A stretch of 64,000 nucleotides of DNA from assembly GCF_017357225.1 (NCBI RefSeq), contig NZ_CP071604.1:933001-997000 (forward strand), written 5' to 3'. This stretch comes from Rhizobium binae. Its GTDB lineage: Bacteria; Pseudomonadota; Alphaproteobacteria; Rhizobiales; Rhizobiaceae. A model generated the notes under the pieces. It searched no databases and was not told the origin of the DNA. It saw only the letters and a program-made list of their open reading frames with translations. A program made the translations under genes and the position numbers. Every line of letters starts with the position of its first letter. Position 1 is the stretch's first letter. Below, piece after piece: positions 46,940-57,428 of the stretch.

Positions 46940-47303
46940 AAAGTTCCCTGCCCCTGCCCGATCAAGGTTTCGATCGTTTGGGGTTCCACCTCGGTGGACC
47001 GAATGCACCCTCGAAGAGAAGCGGGGGTGCATTCTTGCTTTGAGACGCTCTTCGAAAACCGAACGGTACGACCAGTGCATGAAAGTCCGAGGTTTCCGTG
47101 TCGTTCCCACCCCAGATTTTTAGGGAAAATTTGCATCGTTTTTCGTTAAGTTAAAGATTTCTTATGGGGTGAACAGTGATGCTTCCTCACCGGTCGCAGC
47201 ATGTTATTTGGCAGCAGTAGAAGCGTCGTCCCTTCGGCGCGCTCGCACAGGCGGTAGAAGACCGCACCGGAATTTACTTTCGCCGTTCCCGTTGCGAGGA
47301 TTC
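46940..47303. other. Intergenic region before the chemoreceptor gene
   Basis: This 364-bp region holds a cluster of interlocking inverted repeats at 46985-47055 (described separately), followed by an AT-rich stretch around 47118-47170 that probably contains the chemoreceptor promoter. No gene is called; the open frame from 46788 to 47123 is a shadow of the HPE1-like gene. Confidence 0.6.
47001..47034 (+). terminator. Terminator-like hairpin after the HPE1-like gene
   Basis: A 10-bp perfect stem GAATGCACCC (47001-47010) and GGGTGCATTC (47025-47034) is followed by TTGCTTT. It lies 61 bp past the stop codon. Its loop contains TCGAAGAG, which can instead pair with CTCTTCGA at 47048-47055. A smaller TCCACC/GGTGGA hairpin precedes it at 46985-46998. 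Confidence 0.6.
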
Positions 47304-49127
47304 ATGAAAAACCTAAAGATATCGAAGCAGCTTATATTGCTGGTCGTCGGCCTGATGGCGGCGTTCGCGATCGCCACCTCCCTGCAGATCCGCTCGTCGG
47401 TCGATGCAATTTATAAGGAGCGCTACGACATGCTCCGCGCCGAGGTTCAGTCGGCCGTCTCCGTTCTCAAGCTTTATCAGGCCAAGGTCGCTGCGGGCGA
47501 GATGACGCTCGAGGATGCCAAGAAGCAGGCCTATACCACCGTCAACGGGATGAAATATGATCCCGACGGCTATTTCTTCGGTTATAGCTACGACCTCCAG
47601 ATGATGTTCCACTACGACGCATCGAAAGTCGGCCAGAATCTGAAGGGGCAGCCGGACAGCAAGGGCAAGCTCTATCGCGAAGAGTTGGTCAAGCTCGGGC
47701 AGCAGGGCGGTGGCCTCGTCGAATATTATTCCACCAGCAAGCCAGGGCATCCTGTCGGCGATTACCGAAAGACGGCTTATGGGCAGGCCTTCGACCCATG
47801 GAAGGTCGTCGTCGTCACCGGCGTCTATACGGATGATCTCGATGCGCAGGTCAACAGCACGATCCTGACTGCGCTCTCCGGCAGCATTGTTCTGTTCTGC
47901 CTCGCCATGGCAGCCGCCTACTTCGTCATCCGCGGCATTTCAGGACCTCTCAACAACGTCCATGCCGCTCTGAAAGCTGTCTCCGAAGAGGACGTGTCCA
48001 TCGCCATTCCGCACACCGGCATGAACAACGAAGTCGGCATGATGGCGAAGGCGACGCAGTCGCTGCAAGAAAAGATCCGGGAGCGTCACGCGATGTCGGA
48101 TCGCGAGGCGGCCCAGCAGCTGGCGCTGGAAAGCGAGCGCGAAAACAACCTGCGCCAGCAGCACGACGAAGCCGCACTTCAGGCCCGGGTAGTGGCGACG
48201 GTCGGTCAGGCGCTGGAGATGATCGCCCGCGGCGACCTCACCGTCCGCTGCGCCGATCTCGGTCAGAAATATGCAGCCCTTCGCGACAACTTCAACGATG
48301 CACTGTCGCATCTGGAAGCCGCCATGGCCAAGGTCAGCGCCAAGGGCAGCGATATCGGCACCAGCAAGGAAGAAATCCGCCGCGCCTCCAACGAGCTGTC
48401 GCAGCGCACCGAGCGCCAGGCTGCAAGCCTGGAAGAAACCTCTGCCGCCCTCGACGAGCTCACCGTCGCCGTCCGTCAGACCGCCGACGGCGCACACGAA
48501 GCCAGCAAGCGCGTTCACTCCGTCAGCACCGAGGCCACCCACAGCGATGCGATCGTCAGCCAGGCGATCGAGGCGATGAGCGGCATCGAGAAGTCGTCCT
48601 CGGAAATTTCCAAGATCATCGGCGTCATCGACGAGATCGCCTTCCAGACCAACCTCCTGGCGCTGAATGCCGGCGTCGAGGCGGCCCGCGCCGGCGACTC
48701 CGGCAAGGGCTTTGCGGTCGTCGCCCAGGAAGTGCGTGAACTTGCCCAGCGCTCAGCCGCCGCGGCAAAGGAGATCAAGGATCAGATCGCCCGCTCCTCC
48801 ACCCAGGTGGATCACGGCGTCCGTCTAGTCGGCGAGGCGGGCGAGGCGCTGAAGCGCATCTCCGACCAGATCAAGGCCGCAAACGAGATCGTCGCCAAGA
48901 TCGCGCACAGCGCCTCCGAGCAGGACACCACCCTGCGCTCGATCTCATCCTCGATGAACCAGCTCGACGCCGCCACCCAGCAGAACGCCGCCATGGCCGA
49001 GGAGACTACGGCATCGGCCGAAACGCTGGCGAGTGATACCGACGAACTGATCGATCTCATCCGCGGCTTCCGCGTCGGCGCAACCGGTGCTGCGCCGGCC
49101 ACGCACCAGGGCCGCCGCGCCGCCTGA
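47304..49127 (+). CDS. Methyl-accepting chemotaxis protein with a periplasmic Cache sensor
   Basis: A 607-residue chemoreceptor. Membrane helices lie at about residues 10-30 and 190-210. Between them is a single Cache-type sensor (about 35-185, DPDGYFFGYSYDLQMMFHYDASKVGQNL). A HAMP region and a long linker follow, then the signalling domain (about 375-590) with the hairpin tip IDEIAFQTNLLALNAGVEAARAGDSGKGFAVVAQEVRELAQRS. It has no C-terminal CheR-binding pentapeptide, ending QGRRAA. It starts at ATG 47304 with a GAGGA site. The ligand is unknown; Cache_2-type sensors often bind small organic acids. Confidence 0.93.
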   Translation: MKNLKISKQLILLVVGLMAAFAIATSLQIRSSVDAIYKERYDMLRAEVQSAVSVLKLYQAKVAAGEMTLEDAKKQAYTTVNGMKYDPDGYFFGYSYDLQMMFHYDASKVGQNLKGQPDSKGKLYREELVKLGQQGGGLVEYYSTSKPGHPVGDYRKTAYGQAFDPWKVVVVTGVYTDDLDAQVNSTILTALSGSIVLFCLAMAAAYFVIRGISGPLNNVHAALKAVSEEDVSIAIPHTGMNNEVGMMAKATQSLQEKIRERHAMSDREAAQQLALESERENNLRQQHDEAALQARVVATVGQALEMIARGDLTVRCADLGQKYAALRDNFNDALSHLEAAMAKVSAKGSDIGTSKEEIRRASNELSQRTERQAASLEETSAALDELTVAVRQTADGAHEASKRVHSVSTEATHSDAIVSQAIEAMSGIEKSSSEISKIIGVIDEIAFQTNLLALNAGVEAARAGDSGKGFAVVAQEVRELAQRSAAAAKEIKDQIARSSTQVDHGVRLVGEAGEALKRISDQIKAANEIVAKIAHSASEQDTTLRSISSSMNQLDAATQQNAAMAEETTASAETLASDTDELIDLIRGFRVGATGAAPATHQGRRAA

Positions 49128-49165
49128 GGGCGCGGGGACATTCATGATTTCATCACCAAAGCCTT

Positions 49166-49199
49166 TGCGGCCGTTGGGTTTCCGGCGGCCGCATCCTTT
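49166..49199 (+). terminator. Rho-independent terminator after the chemoreceptor gene
   Basis: An 8-bp stem TGCGGCCG (49166-49173) and CGGCCGCA (49186-49193) is followed by TCCTTTT. It lies 38 bp after the chemoreceptor stop codon and immediately before the convergent DUF523 gene. Confidence 0.75.
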
Positions 49200-49206
49200 T
49201 GGATGA

Positions 49207-49695
49207 TCACTCGGAAACGAGCTCGACCAGCCGGTCGATTTCGCGATCGGAAAATACCGCGATACCGGCCGCCTTCAGCGCGGCAGCCGTCACGCCATTG
49301 CCGGCCTGCCTGCGGCTGGAAAAGCTGCCGTCATAGATGAAATCCGAGCCACAGGAGGGGCTGCCGTCGATGAGTAGGGCATAGCGGCAGCCGGTTTCTC
49401 TTGCCAGCCTCACGGCGTTCTCCGCCGCCTGGAGGAAGGCATCCGTCACGTCGCCGCCGGTGAGCTCGACAACCCGCGCCTTGCCGGCCAGCACTGCTTC
49501 GCCCGTTGCCGCGCCTGCGATCTCCGCCGGCGGCCGCGGTACCGGCATACCCGCCGACATCTCCGGACAGATCGTCACCAGCCGCCCTTCGGTGCGCCAT
49601 CGCTCGATAGCCGGATGCACCAGCGGCTTCGCGCGCCCGTCATAGCGGACGGCGTGCCCCATAAGACAGGCGCTGACGAGAATTCTGTCTTGCAT
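49207..49695 (-). CDS. DUF523 domain-containing protein
   Basis: A 162-residue DUF523 protein with the family motifs ILVSACLMGHAVRYDG, ICPEMSAGMPVPRPPAEI, LIDGSPSCGSDFIYDG and GNGVTAAALKAAGI. Three Cys (SACL, ICPE, PSCGS) are conserved in the family and may bind metal. Function is unknown. ATG 49695 is preferred; the longer frame to 49794 adds 33 unrelated residues. Confidence 0.88.
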   Translation of the reverse strand: MQDRILVSACLMGHAVRYDGRAKPLVHPAIERWRTEGRLVTICPEMSAGMPVPRPPAEIAGAATGEAVLAGKARVVELTGGDVTDAFLQAAENAVRLARETGCRYALLIDGSPSCGSDFIYDGSFSSRRQAGNGVTAAALKAAGIAVFSDREIDRLVELVSE

Positions 49696-49809
49696 GCTTT
49701 TGGATAGCGCCACGGCGGCGATAATGCCAGCTTTGGATGACCTCGTATTGCGTGATCGTTCCTCGGCGGTGGCTCGAAGATCCTGACCGCACAATTGAGC
49801 GCCAGAGGC

Positions 49810-49843
49810 ATGGGTCCTCGGCTCAAGGCCGAGGATGACGGAG
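49810..49843. repeat. Dispersed palindromic element, copy B
   Basis: CCTCGGC-TCAAG-GCCGAGG (49816-49834) is a palindrome followed by ATGACGGAG, matching the right half of the element at 19128-19219. It lies in the gap between the DUF523 and glyS genes. Confidence 0.8.
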
Positions 49844-50007
49844 GGTGGGGTTACGGCCGTGGCAAGAGGCGAGAGGTCTGGAGCAAGCTTAGCGAGGTTG
49901 TGTAGCGGTATTTGCCTTCATAATCATGCAAAGCCACCCAGAAACCTTTGTCCCAGCTGGCTCGTCGTTGGTGCGTATGGCACTCTATTTGGCACACAGG
50001 CTCCACC

Positions 50008-50044
50008 ACACTCCGTCGTCCTCGGGCTTGACCCGAGGACCCAC
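50008..50044. repeat. Dispersed palindromic element, copy C
   Basis: CTCCGTC followed by GTCCTCGGG-CTTGA-CCCGAGGAC (50018-50040) matches the left half of the element at 19128-19219. It lies about 170 bp from copy B, in the opposite orientation, within the same intergenic gap. Confidence 0.8.
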
Positions 50045-50090
50045 GGCCGCAAGCACTGCGTTCGCCTGAAAATACCAGCCAACCCGGATA

Positions 50091-52205
50091 TCAACCCGAA
50101 ATCTTCGAGAAATCCGCAACCGTTCCCGTCGCTTCGCGGATCAGCCGCAGCAAAGCGAGGCGGTTGGCGCGGATGGCGGCGTCCTCGTCATTGACCAGCA
50201 CCTCTTCGAAGAAGCGGTCGACCGGACCGCGCAGCTTGGAGAGCGCTTCCATCGCCGAGCGGAAATCTTCTCCGGCGACAGCCTCGGCCGCATCCTTCGA
50301 GGCGCTTGAGATGGCGGCAAACAGCTCCTTCTCGGCGTCGAGCTTCAGGAGCGCTGGCGAAACGCCGTCGGCGATGACCGTGCCCTTCTTTTCCTCGGCG
50401 GCGAGCAGCTGCGTCGCGCGCTTGGTGCCGGCAAGCAGGTTCTTGCCGTCCTCCGAGGTGATGAAGGCCGTCAGCGCCTCGACGCGTCGCGCCACCATCA
50501 GCAGGTCGTCGGCATCCGGCGTCAACACAGCGTCGATCAGATCGTGGCGGGCGCCCTGATCGCGCAGATAGACCTTGAGACGGTCGTGGAAGAAAGAGAG
50601 CAGATCGCCATCCCTGGTGGTCGCCAGAAGCGGCAGGCGGACCCTTCGCTCCAGCAGGATCCGGACGACGCCGAGGGCTGCCCGCCGCAGTGCAAACGGG
50701 TCCTTGGAGCCGGTCGGCTTTTCGTCGATCGCCCAGAAGCCTGTCAGCGTATCCAGCTTGTCGGCAAGCGCCAGCGTGATCGCCACCTTGTCCTCCGGCA
50801 CCCGGTCCGACGGGCCCTGCGGCTTGTAGTGGTCCTCGATCGCTGCGGCGACGGAGGCGTTTTCGCCCTGCAGCACCGCATATTTACGGCCCATCAGGCC
50901 CTGCAGCTCCGGGAATTCGCCGACGGCTTCGGTGCGCAGATCCGCCTTGGCGAGCACGGCGGCGCGATCGGTGAGCGCCGTATCGGCGCCGGTGACAGCA
51001 GCCAACTGCTTTGCCAGCGCCCGGATGCGGGCGACGCGTGCGCCCTGCGTGCCGAGCTTGGCATGGAAGGTCACGTCGAGCGCGTCGAGCTTGGCCATGC
51101 GCTGGTCGAGCGGCTTCTGCAGGTCGAGGCCGAACTTTGCCGCCGATGCTGCAAGGGTCTCGAGATCCGGCAGGTTGCCCTGGTCGCGCTTCCAGAAATG
51201 CAGCGCGTCCGAAAGCCGGGCCCGCACCACCTTGCCGTTGCCGTGGACAATTTCCTTGCCGCCGTCATGCGCCTGTATGTTGGAGACGAGGATGAACCGG
51301 TTCGACAGCGTGTCCTCGCCCTGCCTGCGCGTGACGAAGCACTTCTGGTTGGTCTTGATCGTCAACCGGATGATTTCCGAGGGGATGGAGAGATAATCCT
51401 CTTCGAAGCTGCCCATCAGCACCTGCGGCCATTCGACGAGGCCAGAGACTTCCTCCAGCAGGCCCTCGTCTTCCACCAGCTCCAGCCCGTTGGCAAAAGC
51501 GATGTCGCGGGCGTCGTGCAGGATGATGTCCTTGCGCCGCTCGGCGTCGAGGATGACCCTCGCCCTCTCCAGGCTCGCCGCATAATCGTCGAAGCGCCGG
51601 ACGGTGATAGCCTCGGGCGCATGGAAGCGGTGGCCGTAGGTGATGTTGGAGGCGGTGATGCCGTCGATTTCAAAGGGGATGACGGTAGTTTCGTCATGCT
51701 CGGGTCCGAAGGTGCAGACGATCGACTGCAGCGGCCGCACCCAGCGCAGCGCGCCGGACTTGGAGGAGGCCTTGCCCCAGCGCATCGACTTCGGCCAGGG
51801 AAAATCGCGGATGATGCCGGGCATCACCTCGGCGACGATCTCTTCCGCGGCGCGGCCGGGCTTGGAGATGACCGCGACGTAGAAATCGCCCTTCTTCGGG
51901 TCGCTGACCACCTGCGCCTCGGAGATCGCCGAAAGGCCGGCGCCGCGCAGAAAACCTTCGATTGCCTTCTCATTGGCGTCGGTGCGCGGTCCCTTGCGCT
52001 CTTCGCGCACATCGGCCGAACGCGCCGTCAGGCCGTGAATGTCGAGCGCCAGCCGCCGCGGCGTCCAATATTCGCGCGCGCCCTCATAGGACAGACCCGC
52101 TTCGACGAGCGCATCGGTGACGAGCTTCTTCAGATCGCCGGCAGCCTTGCGCTGCATGCGGGCAGGAATCTCTTCGGAGCGGAGTTCGAGAAGAAGGTTC
52201 GGCAT
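50091..52205 (-). CDS. glyS: Glycyl-tRNA synthetase beta subunit
   Basis: A 704-residue GlyS. It opens with [25 protein letters not shown], and contains [26 protein letters not shown] and [14 protein letters not shown], with [42 protein letters not shown] before the C-terminal anticodon-binding-like region. ATG 52205 gives the family start; an extremely long frame continuing to 54632 is antisense to tex. It pairs with GlyQ, whose gene lies 9.5 kb away on the other strand. Confidence 0.96.
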   Translation of the reverse strand: MPNLLLELRSEEIPARMQRKAAGDLKKLVTDALVEAGLSYEGAREYWTPRRLALDIHGLTARSADVREERKGPRTDANEKAIEGFLRGAGLSAISEAQVVSDPKKGDFYVAVISKPGRAAEEIVAEVMPGIIRDFPWPKSMRWGKASSKSGALRWVRPLQSIVCTFGPEHDETTVIPFEIDGITASNITYGHRFHAPEAITVRRFDDYAASLERARVILDAERRKDIILHDARDIAFANGLELVEDEGLLEEVSGLVEWPQVLMGSFEEDYLSIPSEIIRLTIKTNQKCFVTRRQGEDTLSNRFILVSNIQAHDGGKEIVHGNGKVVRARLSDALHFWKRDQGNLPDLETLAASAAKFGLDLQKPLDQRMAKLDALDVTFHAKLGTQGARVARIRALAKQLAAVTGADTALTDRAAVLAKADLRTEAVGEFPELQGLMGRKYAVLQGENASVAAAIEDHYKPQGPSDRVPEDKVAITLALADKLDTLTGFWAIDEKPTGSKDPFALRRAALGVVRILLERRVRLPLLATTRDGDLLSFFHDRLKVYLRDQGARHDLIDAVLTPDADDLLMVARRVEALTAFITSEDGKNLLAGTKRATQLLAAEEKKGTVIADGVSPALLKLDAEKELFAAISSASKDAAEAVAGEDFRSAMEALSKLRGPVDRFFEEVLVNDEDAAIRANRLALLRLIREATGTVADFSKISG

Positions 52206-52559
52206 GTCACACTTTTCCTTGCGCCCGCGGGCAGGGCGATCCAAAACGTTGCTTCTGCTATCAAAGAATGCCGCATCTGCACAACCGCAAAAACAGAAGA
52301 GAGTGATGGGCTTCAGCGACCCGGCAAAGGTGTTGCCGCGCCGCCCCTTCATTCGCCCTCGGGTGTCCGAAGGACGGGCGAGACCTGCGGCTCGCCCCGG
52401 TTGATGCCGGCAGGCAGATGAGGGGGCCAAAGGGCGACACGCCTGCCGATCCCCAATCACCCAACTTCCGCTGTGGAAACCACAGTCGGGCATTGCCTTG
52501 CCGCTTTTCGCCGCTATGGTCCCGCAACTTTCGTCGAAACAGGAAATCCAGGGAAGCCC
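52206..52559. other. Divergent glyS-tex intergenic region
   Basis: This 354-bp region contains no supported gene. It holds a hairpin GGGCGAG/CTCGCCC (about 52376-52397) and a 24-base piece at 52403-52426 that is an exact inverted copy of part of the RIME-like element at 39388-39411. The divergent promoters of glyS and tex should lie at its ends. Confidence 0.6.
52403..52426. repeat. Partial RIME-like element
   Basis: These 24 bases are the exact reverse complement of 39388-39411, from GATGCCGGCAGG to AGATGAGGGGG. The outer CCTTCTCCCC hairpins are missing, so this is a truncated or diverged copy. Confidence 0.8.
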
Positions 52560-54869
52560 ATGGCCGCAGACCTCCGTTTTCTCGCAGCCCGCATCGCGAC
52601 TGAAATCAATGCCCGGCCGGATCAGGCCAAAGCCGCCATCGAGCTGCTCGACGAAGGCGCCACCGTGCCCTTCATCGCCCGCTACCGCAAGGAGGTGACG
52701 GGCGGGCTCGACGACACGCAGCTGCGCGATCTCGCCGAGCGGCTGGTCTATTTGCGCGAACTCGAAGCCCGGCGCGCCACAATCGTCGAATCGATCACAA
52801 ACCAGGGCAAGATGACCGACGAGCTGATGGCCAAAGTGGCCGGCGCCGAAACCAAGGCTGAACTCGAGGATCTCTATCTGCCCTACAAGCCGAAGCGCCG
52901 CACCCGCGCCGAAATCGCCCGCGAACGCGGCCTCGGCCCGCTTGCCGAGATGATCCTGTCTGACCGCGCCAGGGAACCGGCCGCGCTCGCCGAGGGCTTC
53001 CTCACCGCAGATGTGCCTGATGTGAAGACGGCGCTCGAAGGCGCGCGCGACATCATCGCCGAAGGCATTGCCGAAAATGCCGACCTGCTCGGCAGATTGC
53101 GCGCCCATATGCGCCAGGCGTCGCTGCTGAAGGCCAGGGTCGTCGACGGCAAGCAGGCGGCGGGCGAGAAGTTCTCCGATTATTTCGACCATTCCGAACG
53201 CTGGGCGACTGCGCCGGGCCACCGCGCGCTTGCCATGCTGCGCGGCTGGAACGAAGAGGTGCTGACGCTGACGATCGAGGCCGACGCCGAGACCGCCTCG
53301 CCGAACAAGCCGGTCGAGCGGATGATCGCCGCGGCTTACGACATCGGCGCCAGCCGCCCCGGGGATCGCTGGCTGATGGAGGTCGCAAGCTGGACCTGGC
53401 GCGTCAAGCTTTCCATGTCGCTCTCGCTCGACCTGATGCGCGAGCTGCGCGAGAGGGCCGAAGAGGAGGCGATCCATGTCTTCGCCCGCAATCTCAAGGA
53501 TCTGCTGCTCGCCGCCCCCGCCGGCTCGCGCGCGACGATGGGCCTCGATCCCGGCATCCGCACCGGCGTCAAGGTTGCCGTCGTCGACGGCACCGGCAAG
53601 GTGGTGGCGACCTCGACGGTCTATCCCTTCCAGCCGCGGAATGATGTGCGCGGCGCGCAGGTCGAACTCGCATCGCTGATCCGCAAGCACAATGTCGAGC
53701 TGATCTCGATCGGCAACGGCACCGGCAGCCGCGAGACGGAAAAGCTGGTGGCCGACATGTTGGCGGAGCTGCCGGCGCCGAAGCCGACCAAGGTCATCGT
53801 GTCGGAAGCCGGCGCCTCGGTCTATTCCGCCTCGGCGACCGGCGCGGCCGAGTTTCCCGATCTCGACGTGTCGCTGCGCGGCGCCGTCTCGATTGCCCGG
53901 CGTCTGCAGGATCCGCTCGCCGAACTCGTCAAGATCGAGCCGAAGTCGATCGGCGTCGGCCAATATCAGCACGATGTCGACCAGCAGAAGCTGTCGCGTT
54001 CGCTCGATGCCGTGGTCGAAGATGCGGTGAATGCCGTCGGCGTCGATTTGAACACCGCCTCGGCGCCGTTGCTCGCCCGCGTCTCCGGCCTTGGGCCGTC
54101 GATCGCCGACGCCATCGTCCGTCACCGCGACAGCGAGGGCCGCTTCGAGACGCGGCGCGATCTCTTGAAGGTCGCCCGGCTCGGCGGCCGCACCTTCGAG
54201 CAATGCGCTGGCTTCCTGCGCATCCCGAACGGCAAGGAGCCGCTCGACGCCTCCTCGGTCCACCCGGAGGCTTATGGTGTCGCCAAGAAGATCGTCGCCG
54301 CCTGCGGCCGGGATCTGCGCGCGTTGATGGGTGACAGCGCCGTGCTGAAATCGATCGACCCACGCCAGTTTATCGACGAGAAATTCGGCCTGCCGACGGT
54401 TCGCGACATCATCGCGGAACTGGAAAAGCCCGGCCGCGACCCGCGCCCGAGCTTCAAGACCGCGACCTTCGCCGAGGGCGTCAACGAAATTTCCGACCTG
54501 AAGCCCGGCATGGTGCTTGAGGGAACGGTGACCAATGTCGCTGCCTTCGGCGCCTTCGTCGATATCGGCGTGCATCAGGACGGGCTGGTGCATGTCTCCC
54601 AGCTTGCCGACCGTTTCGTCAAGGATCCGCATGAGGTTGTCAAGGCGGGCGACGTCGTCAAGGTGCGGGTGGTCGAGGTCGACGCCAAGCGCAAGCGCAT
54701 CGGCCTTTCCATGCGCCGCGACGATGGTTCTCAGTCATCTCAGCCGCGAGGTGATTCTCGCGGAAATCAGGGTTCTCGGCCGCAGAACGAGCGCCGGCCT
54801 GCGGCTCCGAAGCAGCAGAGCCAGGGTGCCTTCGGCGCGGCACTTGCCGAAGCGATGAAGCGAAAATAA
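52560..54869 (+). CDS. tex: Tex-family S1 RNA-binding transcription accessory protein
   Basis: A 769-residue Tex protein. The N-terminal helical domain ([20 protein letters not shown]) is followed by a YqgF-like RNase H fold (about residues 320-430, [20 protein letters not shown]), a helix-hairpin-helix region ([14 protein letters not shown]...[10 protein letters not shown]) and a C-terminal S1 domain (about 649-720, [21 protein letters not shown]). A basic Gln/Ser-rich tail ends the protein. It acts on RNA polymerase or RNA in the cytosol. ATG 52560 has a GGGAAG site. Confidence 0.94.
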   Translation: MAADLRFLAARIATEINARPDQAKAAIELLDEGATVPFIARYRKEVTGGLDDTQLRDLAERLVYLRELEARRATIVESITNQGKMTDELMAKVAGAETKAELEDLYLPYKPKRRTRAEIARERGLGPLAEMILSDRAREPAALAEGFLTADVPDVKTALEGARDIIAEGIAENADLLGRLRAHMRQASLLKARVVDGKQAAGEKFSDYFDHSERWATAPGHRALAMLRGWNEEVLTLTIEADAETASPNKPVERMIAAAYDIGASRPGDRWLMEVASWTWRVKLSMSLSLDLMRELRERAEEEAIHVFARNLKDLLLAAPAGSRATMGLDPGIRTGVKVAVVDGTGKVVATSTVYPFQPRNDVRGAQVELASLIRKHNVELISIGNGTGSRETEKLVADMLAELPAPKPTKVIVSEAGASVYSASATGAAEFPDLDVSLRGAVSIARRLQDPLAELVKIEPKSIGVGQYQHDVDQQKLSRSLDAVVEDAVNAVGVDLNTASAPLLARVSGLGPSIADAIVRHRDSEGRFETRRDLLKVARLGGRTFEQCAGFLRIPNGKEPLDASSVHPEAYGVAKKIVAACGRDLRALMGDSAVLKSIDPRQFIDEKFGLPTVRDIIAELEKPGRDPRPSFKTATFAEGVNEISDLKPGMVLEGTVTNVAAFGAFVDIGVHQDGLVHVSQLADRFVKDPHEVVKAGDVVKVRVVEVDAKRKRIGLSMRRDDGSQSSQPRGDSRGNQGSRPQNERRPAAPKQQSQGAFGAALAEAMKRK

Positions 54870-55002
54870 AGGCTTAGCCGCCATTTCGGCAAAAATGCAA
54901 CAGTTTGGCAGCGTTCTTTACGGAGTGCTAAATCCGGCGCTTGTAAGGCGAAAGAGATCGCCTAAGTTGATGTGACCATCCTGTCACATTTGCGAGGCGT
55001 TC

Positions 55003-56262
55003 ATGGCGTCGGCTTTCTTATCGATCGTCCAGCAAATCATCCGCAAGGGTTCGTTGAAACTTACCCTTGCCAATGGCGAGACTCATATGATCGGCGACGG
55101 CACCGGCGACATGGTGGTCGCCCGGCTTGCCGATCAGGAGGCCGAGGACGCGATCCGGCGCGACCCGACGATGAAGCTCGGCGAAATGTACATGCAGGGC
55201 CGGTTCATTCTCGAACAGGGCAACATCTATGATTTCCTGTCGCTGGTGAAGCAGAACACCACCAACGAAATCTTCGATTTCAAGATGGCGGCACTGCTCC
55301 TCGGCCGCATTGCCTTGCAGCAGCTGAAGAGCCGCCTGCCGGTCAATCGCAACAAGCACAATGTCGCCCACCATTACGACCTGTCGGCCAAGCTCTTCGA
55401 TCTTTTCCTCGATGAGGACTGGCAATATTCCTGCGCCTATTTCAACCCGCCGGGCATCGGTCTCGACGAGGCGCAGCTTGCCAAGAAACGCCATATCGCC
55501 GCCAAGCTTCTGCTTGAGCCCAACCAGCGCATCCTGGAGATCGGTTCCGGCTGGGGCGGCATGGGCATGTACCTGGCGGAGGCGACCGAGGGCGCCGATT
55601 TCACCGGCATCACGCTCAGCGAAGAACAGCTGAAGGTCTCGCGCACCCGCGCCGAAAAACGCGGCCTTGCCGAGCGCGTCCGGTTCGAACTGCAGGACTA
55701 CCGCACCATGACGGGCAGGAAGTTCGACCGCATCGTCTCGGTCGGCATGTTCGAGCATGTCGGGATCGGCAACTACGGCAATTTCTTCCGCAAGGTATCG
55801 GACCTGCTCGACGACAACGGCGTCATGGTGCTGCATTCGATCGGCCGTCCCAAGCCGAGCTTCGGCACCAATGCCTTCATCGAGAAGTATATTTTCCCCG
55901 GCGGCTACATCCCGTCGGTCGGCGAAGTCGTGCCGCCGCTCGAAAAGGCCGGGCTGCTGGTCAAGGATATCGAAATCCTGCCGCTGCATTACGCCTATAC
56001 GCTGCGCCATTGGCGCGAGCGTTTCGTGGCGCGCAAGGCCGAAGCCGTGGCGCTTTACGACGAGCAGTTCTTCCGTATGTGGGAATTTTATCTCGCCGGC
56101 TCGGAAATGGGCTTCCGCTGGGACGAGCTCTTCATTCTGCAGATCCAGATTGCCAAGAACCAGTTCGCCGTTCCCGACAATCGCAACTACATCGCCGAGA
56201 ACGAAGCCAGGCTGAAGGAATTCGAGGCGCGACGCCCGCCGCTGGAAAAGGTAACGTTCTAG
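55003..56262 (+). CDS. Cyclopropane-fatty-acyl-phospholipid synthase-family methyltransferase
   Basis: A 419-residue SAM-dependent enzyme. It shows NVAHHYDLSAKLFDLFLDEDWQYSCAYF, SAM motif I LEIGSGWGGMGMYLAE, GITLSEEQLKVSRTRAEKRGL, GMFEHVGIGNYGNFF and the FIFPGGYIPS-like KYIFPGGYIPSVGEV. It would add a methylene group to unsaturated lipid chains, or carry out a related modification, at the inner membrane. Several copies are common in rhizobia, and this one's substrate is not determined. ATG 55003 lacks a strong ribosome site. Confidence 0.9.
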   Translation: MASAFLSIVQQIIRKGSLKLTLANGETHMIGDGTGDMVVARLADQEAEDAIRRDPTMKLGEMYMQGRFILEQGNIYDFLSLVKQNTTNEIFDFKMAALLLGRIALQQLKSRLPVNRNKHNVAHHYDLSAKLFDLFLDEDWQYSCAYFNPPGIGLDEAQLAKKRHIAAKLLLEPNQRILEIGSGWGGMGMYLAEATEGADFTGITLSEEQLKVSRTRAEKRGLAERVRFELQDYRTMTGRKFDRIVSVGMFEHVGIGNYGNFFRKVSDLLDDNGVMVLHSIGRPKPSFGTNAFIEKYIFPGGYIPSVGEVVPPLEKAGLLVKDIEILPLHYAYTLRHWRERFVARKAEAVALYDEQFFRMWEFYLAGSEMGFRWDELFILQIQIAKNQFAVPDNRNYIAENEARLKEFEARRPPLEKVTF

Positions 56263-56330
56263 AACATGGTGCGTGCTTCGGCGCCGGCAGCGGTTGCCGG
56301 TGGTGCCGGCCGTGATGAAAGGGCATGCCG

Positions 56331-56909
56331 ATGAGCGCGTTTCCCGAGATCTACCTCGTCCGCCACGGCGAGACAGAATGGAGCCGGTCCGGGCGCCACA
56401 CCGGCCGCAGCGACATTCCGCTGACGGCGGTGGGCGAGGCCGCTGCCCGCAAGCTTGCCGAGCGGCTGGCGGGCCTGTCCTTCGCCGCCGTCTGGTCGAG
56501 CCCCTCCGCGCGCGCCCGCAAGACCTGCGACCTTGCCGGCTTCGGCTCGGGCGCGCTGATCCGCGACGATCTCGCCGAATGGGACTACGGTGCCTATGAG
56601 GGCATCACCACCAAGGATATCCTGGCGGAGCGCCCCGGCTGGCAGCTCTTTCGCGACGGCTGCCCGAATGGCGAAACGGCCGCCGATGTCGGTGCCCGCG
56701 CCGACGCCGTCGTCGAGGCGCTTCGCCAGGCCGCCGCTCCGATCCTGATTTTCTCCAGTTCGCATTTCCTGCGCGTGCTTGCCGCCCGCTGGCTCGGCCT
56801 GCCGCCCCAGGGCGGCGCGCTTTTTTCCCTCGATACCACAAGCATCAGCATCCTCGGCTACGAACACGACCTGGCCGAACCGGTCATTCGTGGGTGGAAC
56901 CAGCGGTAG
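56331..56909 (+). CDS. Histidine phosphatase family protein
   Basis: A 192-residue phosphoglycerate-mutase-like enzyme. The catalytic His is in LVRHGETEWSRSGRHTGRSDIPLT, with a second in FSSSHFLRVLAARWL, and SSPSARARKTCDLAG and EWDYGAYEG are conserved. The substrate is unknown. ATG 56331 has an AAAGGG site seven bases upstream; ATG 56325 is too close to it. It is followed by a region with a decayed gene. Confidence 0.9.
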   Translation: MSAFPEIYLVRHGETEWSRSGRHTGRSDIPLTAVGEAAARKLAERLAGLSFAAVWSSPSARARKTCDLAGFGSGALIRDDLAEWDYGAYEGITTKDILAERPGWQLFRDGCPNGETAADVGARADAVVEALRQAAAPILIFSSSHFLRVLAARWLGLPPQGGALFSLDTTSISILGYEHDLAEPVIRGWNQR

Positions 56910-57059
56910 GGATGGTGAGGGGGCGGGTGATTTTGCAGAATTGCAGTGACGGTGTTTGGAGAAGATCAATCCTCGTTGGCACCGTGCTGCCGCCCACTTA
57001 TCGACCCTTCGGGCCACCGTCTTGCCGCTGGGGAAAAGAGGAAGCAGGGTGTGCCGACA

Positions 57060-57428
57060 CTGCCCAATCGAACCCGCCCGTTTAAGGGCACTTCCAATAT
57101 GATCGACGGCGAGGCCGCATTTGAGGGGGGCCTTACGGAACGGCTTTCATTGGCACCCTTTGCTCGCCGTGGTTACGGCGTCAGCGCCGAGCACGCCGCA
57201 GCAAGCGGCCTTGATCCTTACAAACCGTCATCGGACATCCAGTCCTATGGCGCCGGCGCGGCGCTGACATGGAAAGCGACCGAAAACCTCTCGGCAAGCT
57301 CCTTCCTCGAATATAAGCGGCTGGCCGGTCCTGCCGCCGACAGCAGCCTGGTGCGGGACCGCGGCTCGAAAAACCAGGTCGTGATCGGCGTCTCGGCGAC
57401 CTACAGGTTCAATTTTTCGCTGCAGTGA
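57060..57428 (+). pseudogene. MipA/OmpV-family outer-membrane protein remnant
   Basis: The last 85-110 residues of a MipA/OmpV-type beta-barrel are recognisable: GYGVSAEHAAASGLDPY, SSDIQSYGAGAALTWKATENLSASSFLEYKRLAG, DSSLVRDRGSKNQVVIG and the C-terminal ATYRFNFSLQ with aromatic end. Whole family members are about 250-290 residues with a signal peptide; neither the first half nor a signal peptide is present. Just upstream is a stretch (about 56985-57055) reminiscent of a decayed repeat element. This is probably a 5'-truncated pseudogene. Confidence 0.7.

Noticed and set aside
50091..54632. A single 1,513-codon open frame on the minus strand covering glyS and the antisense of tex.
   Set aside because: Only the part from 52205 downward matches GlyS, beginning at its normal N-terminus. 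The rest is antiphase to the well-conserved tex gene and is an effect of high-GC codon use.
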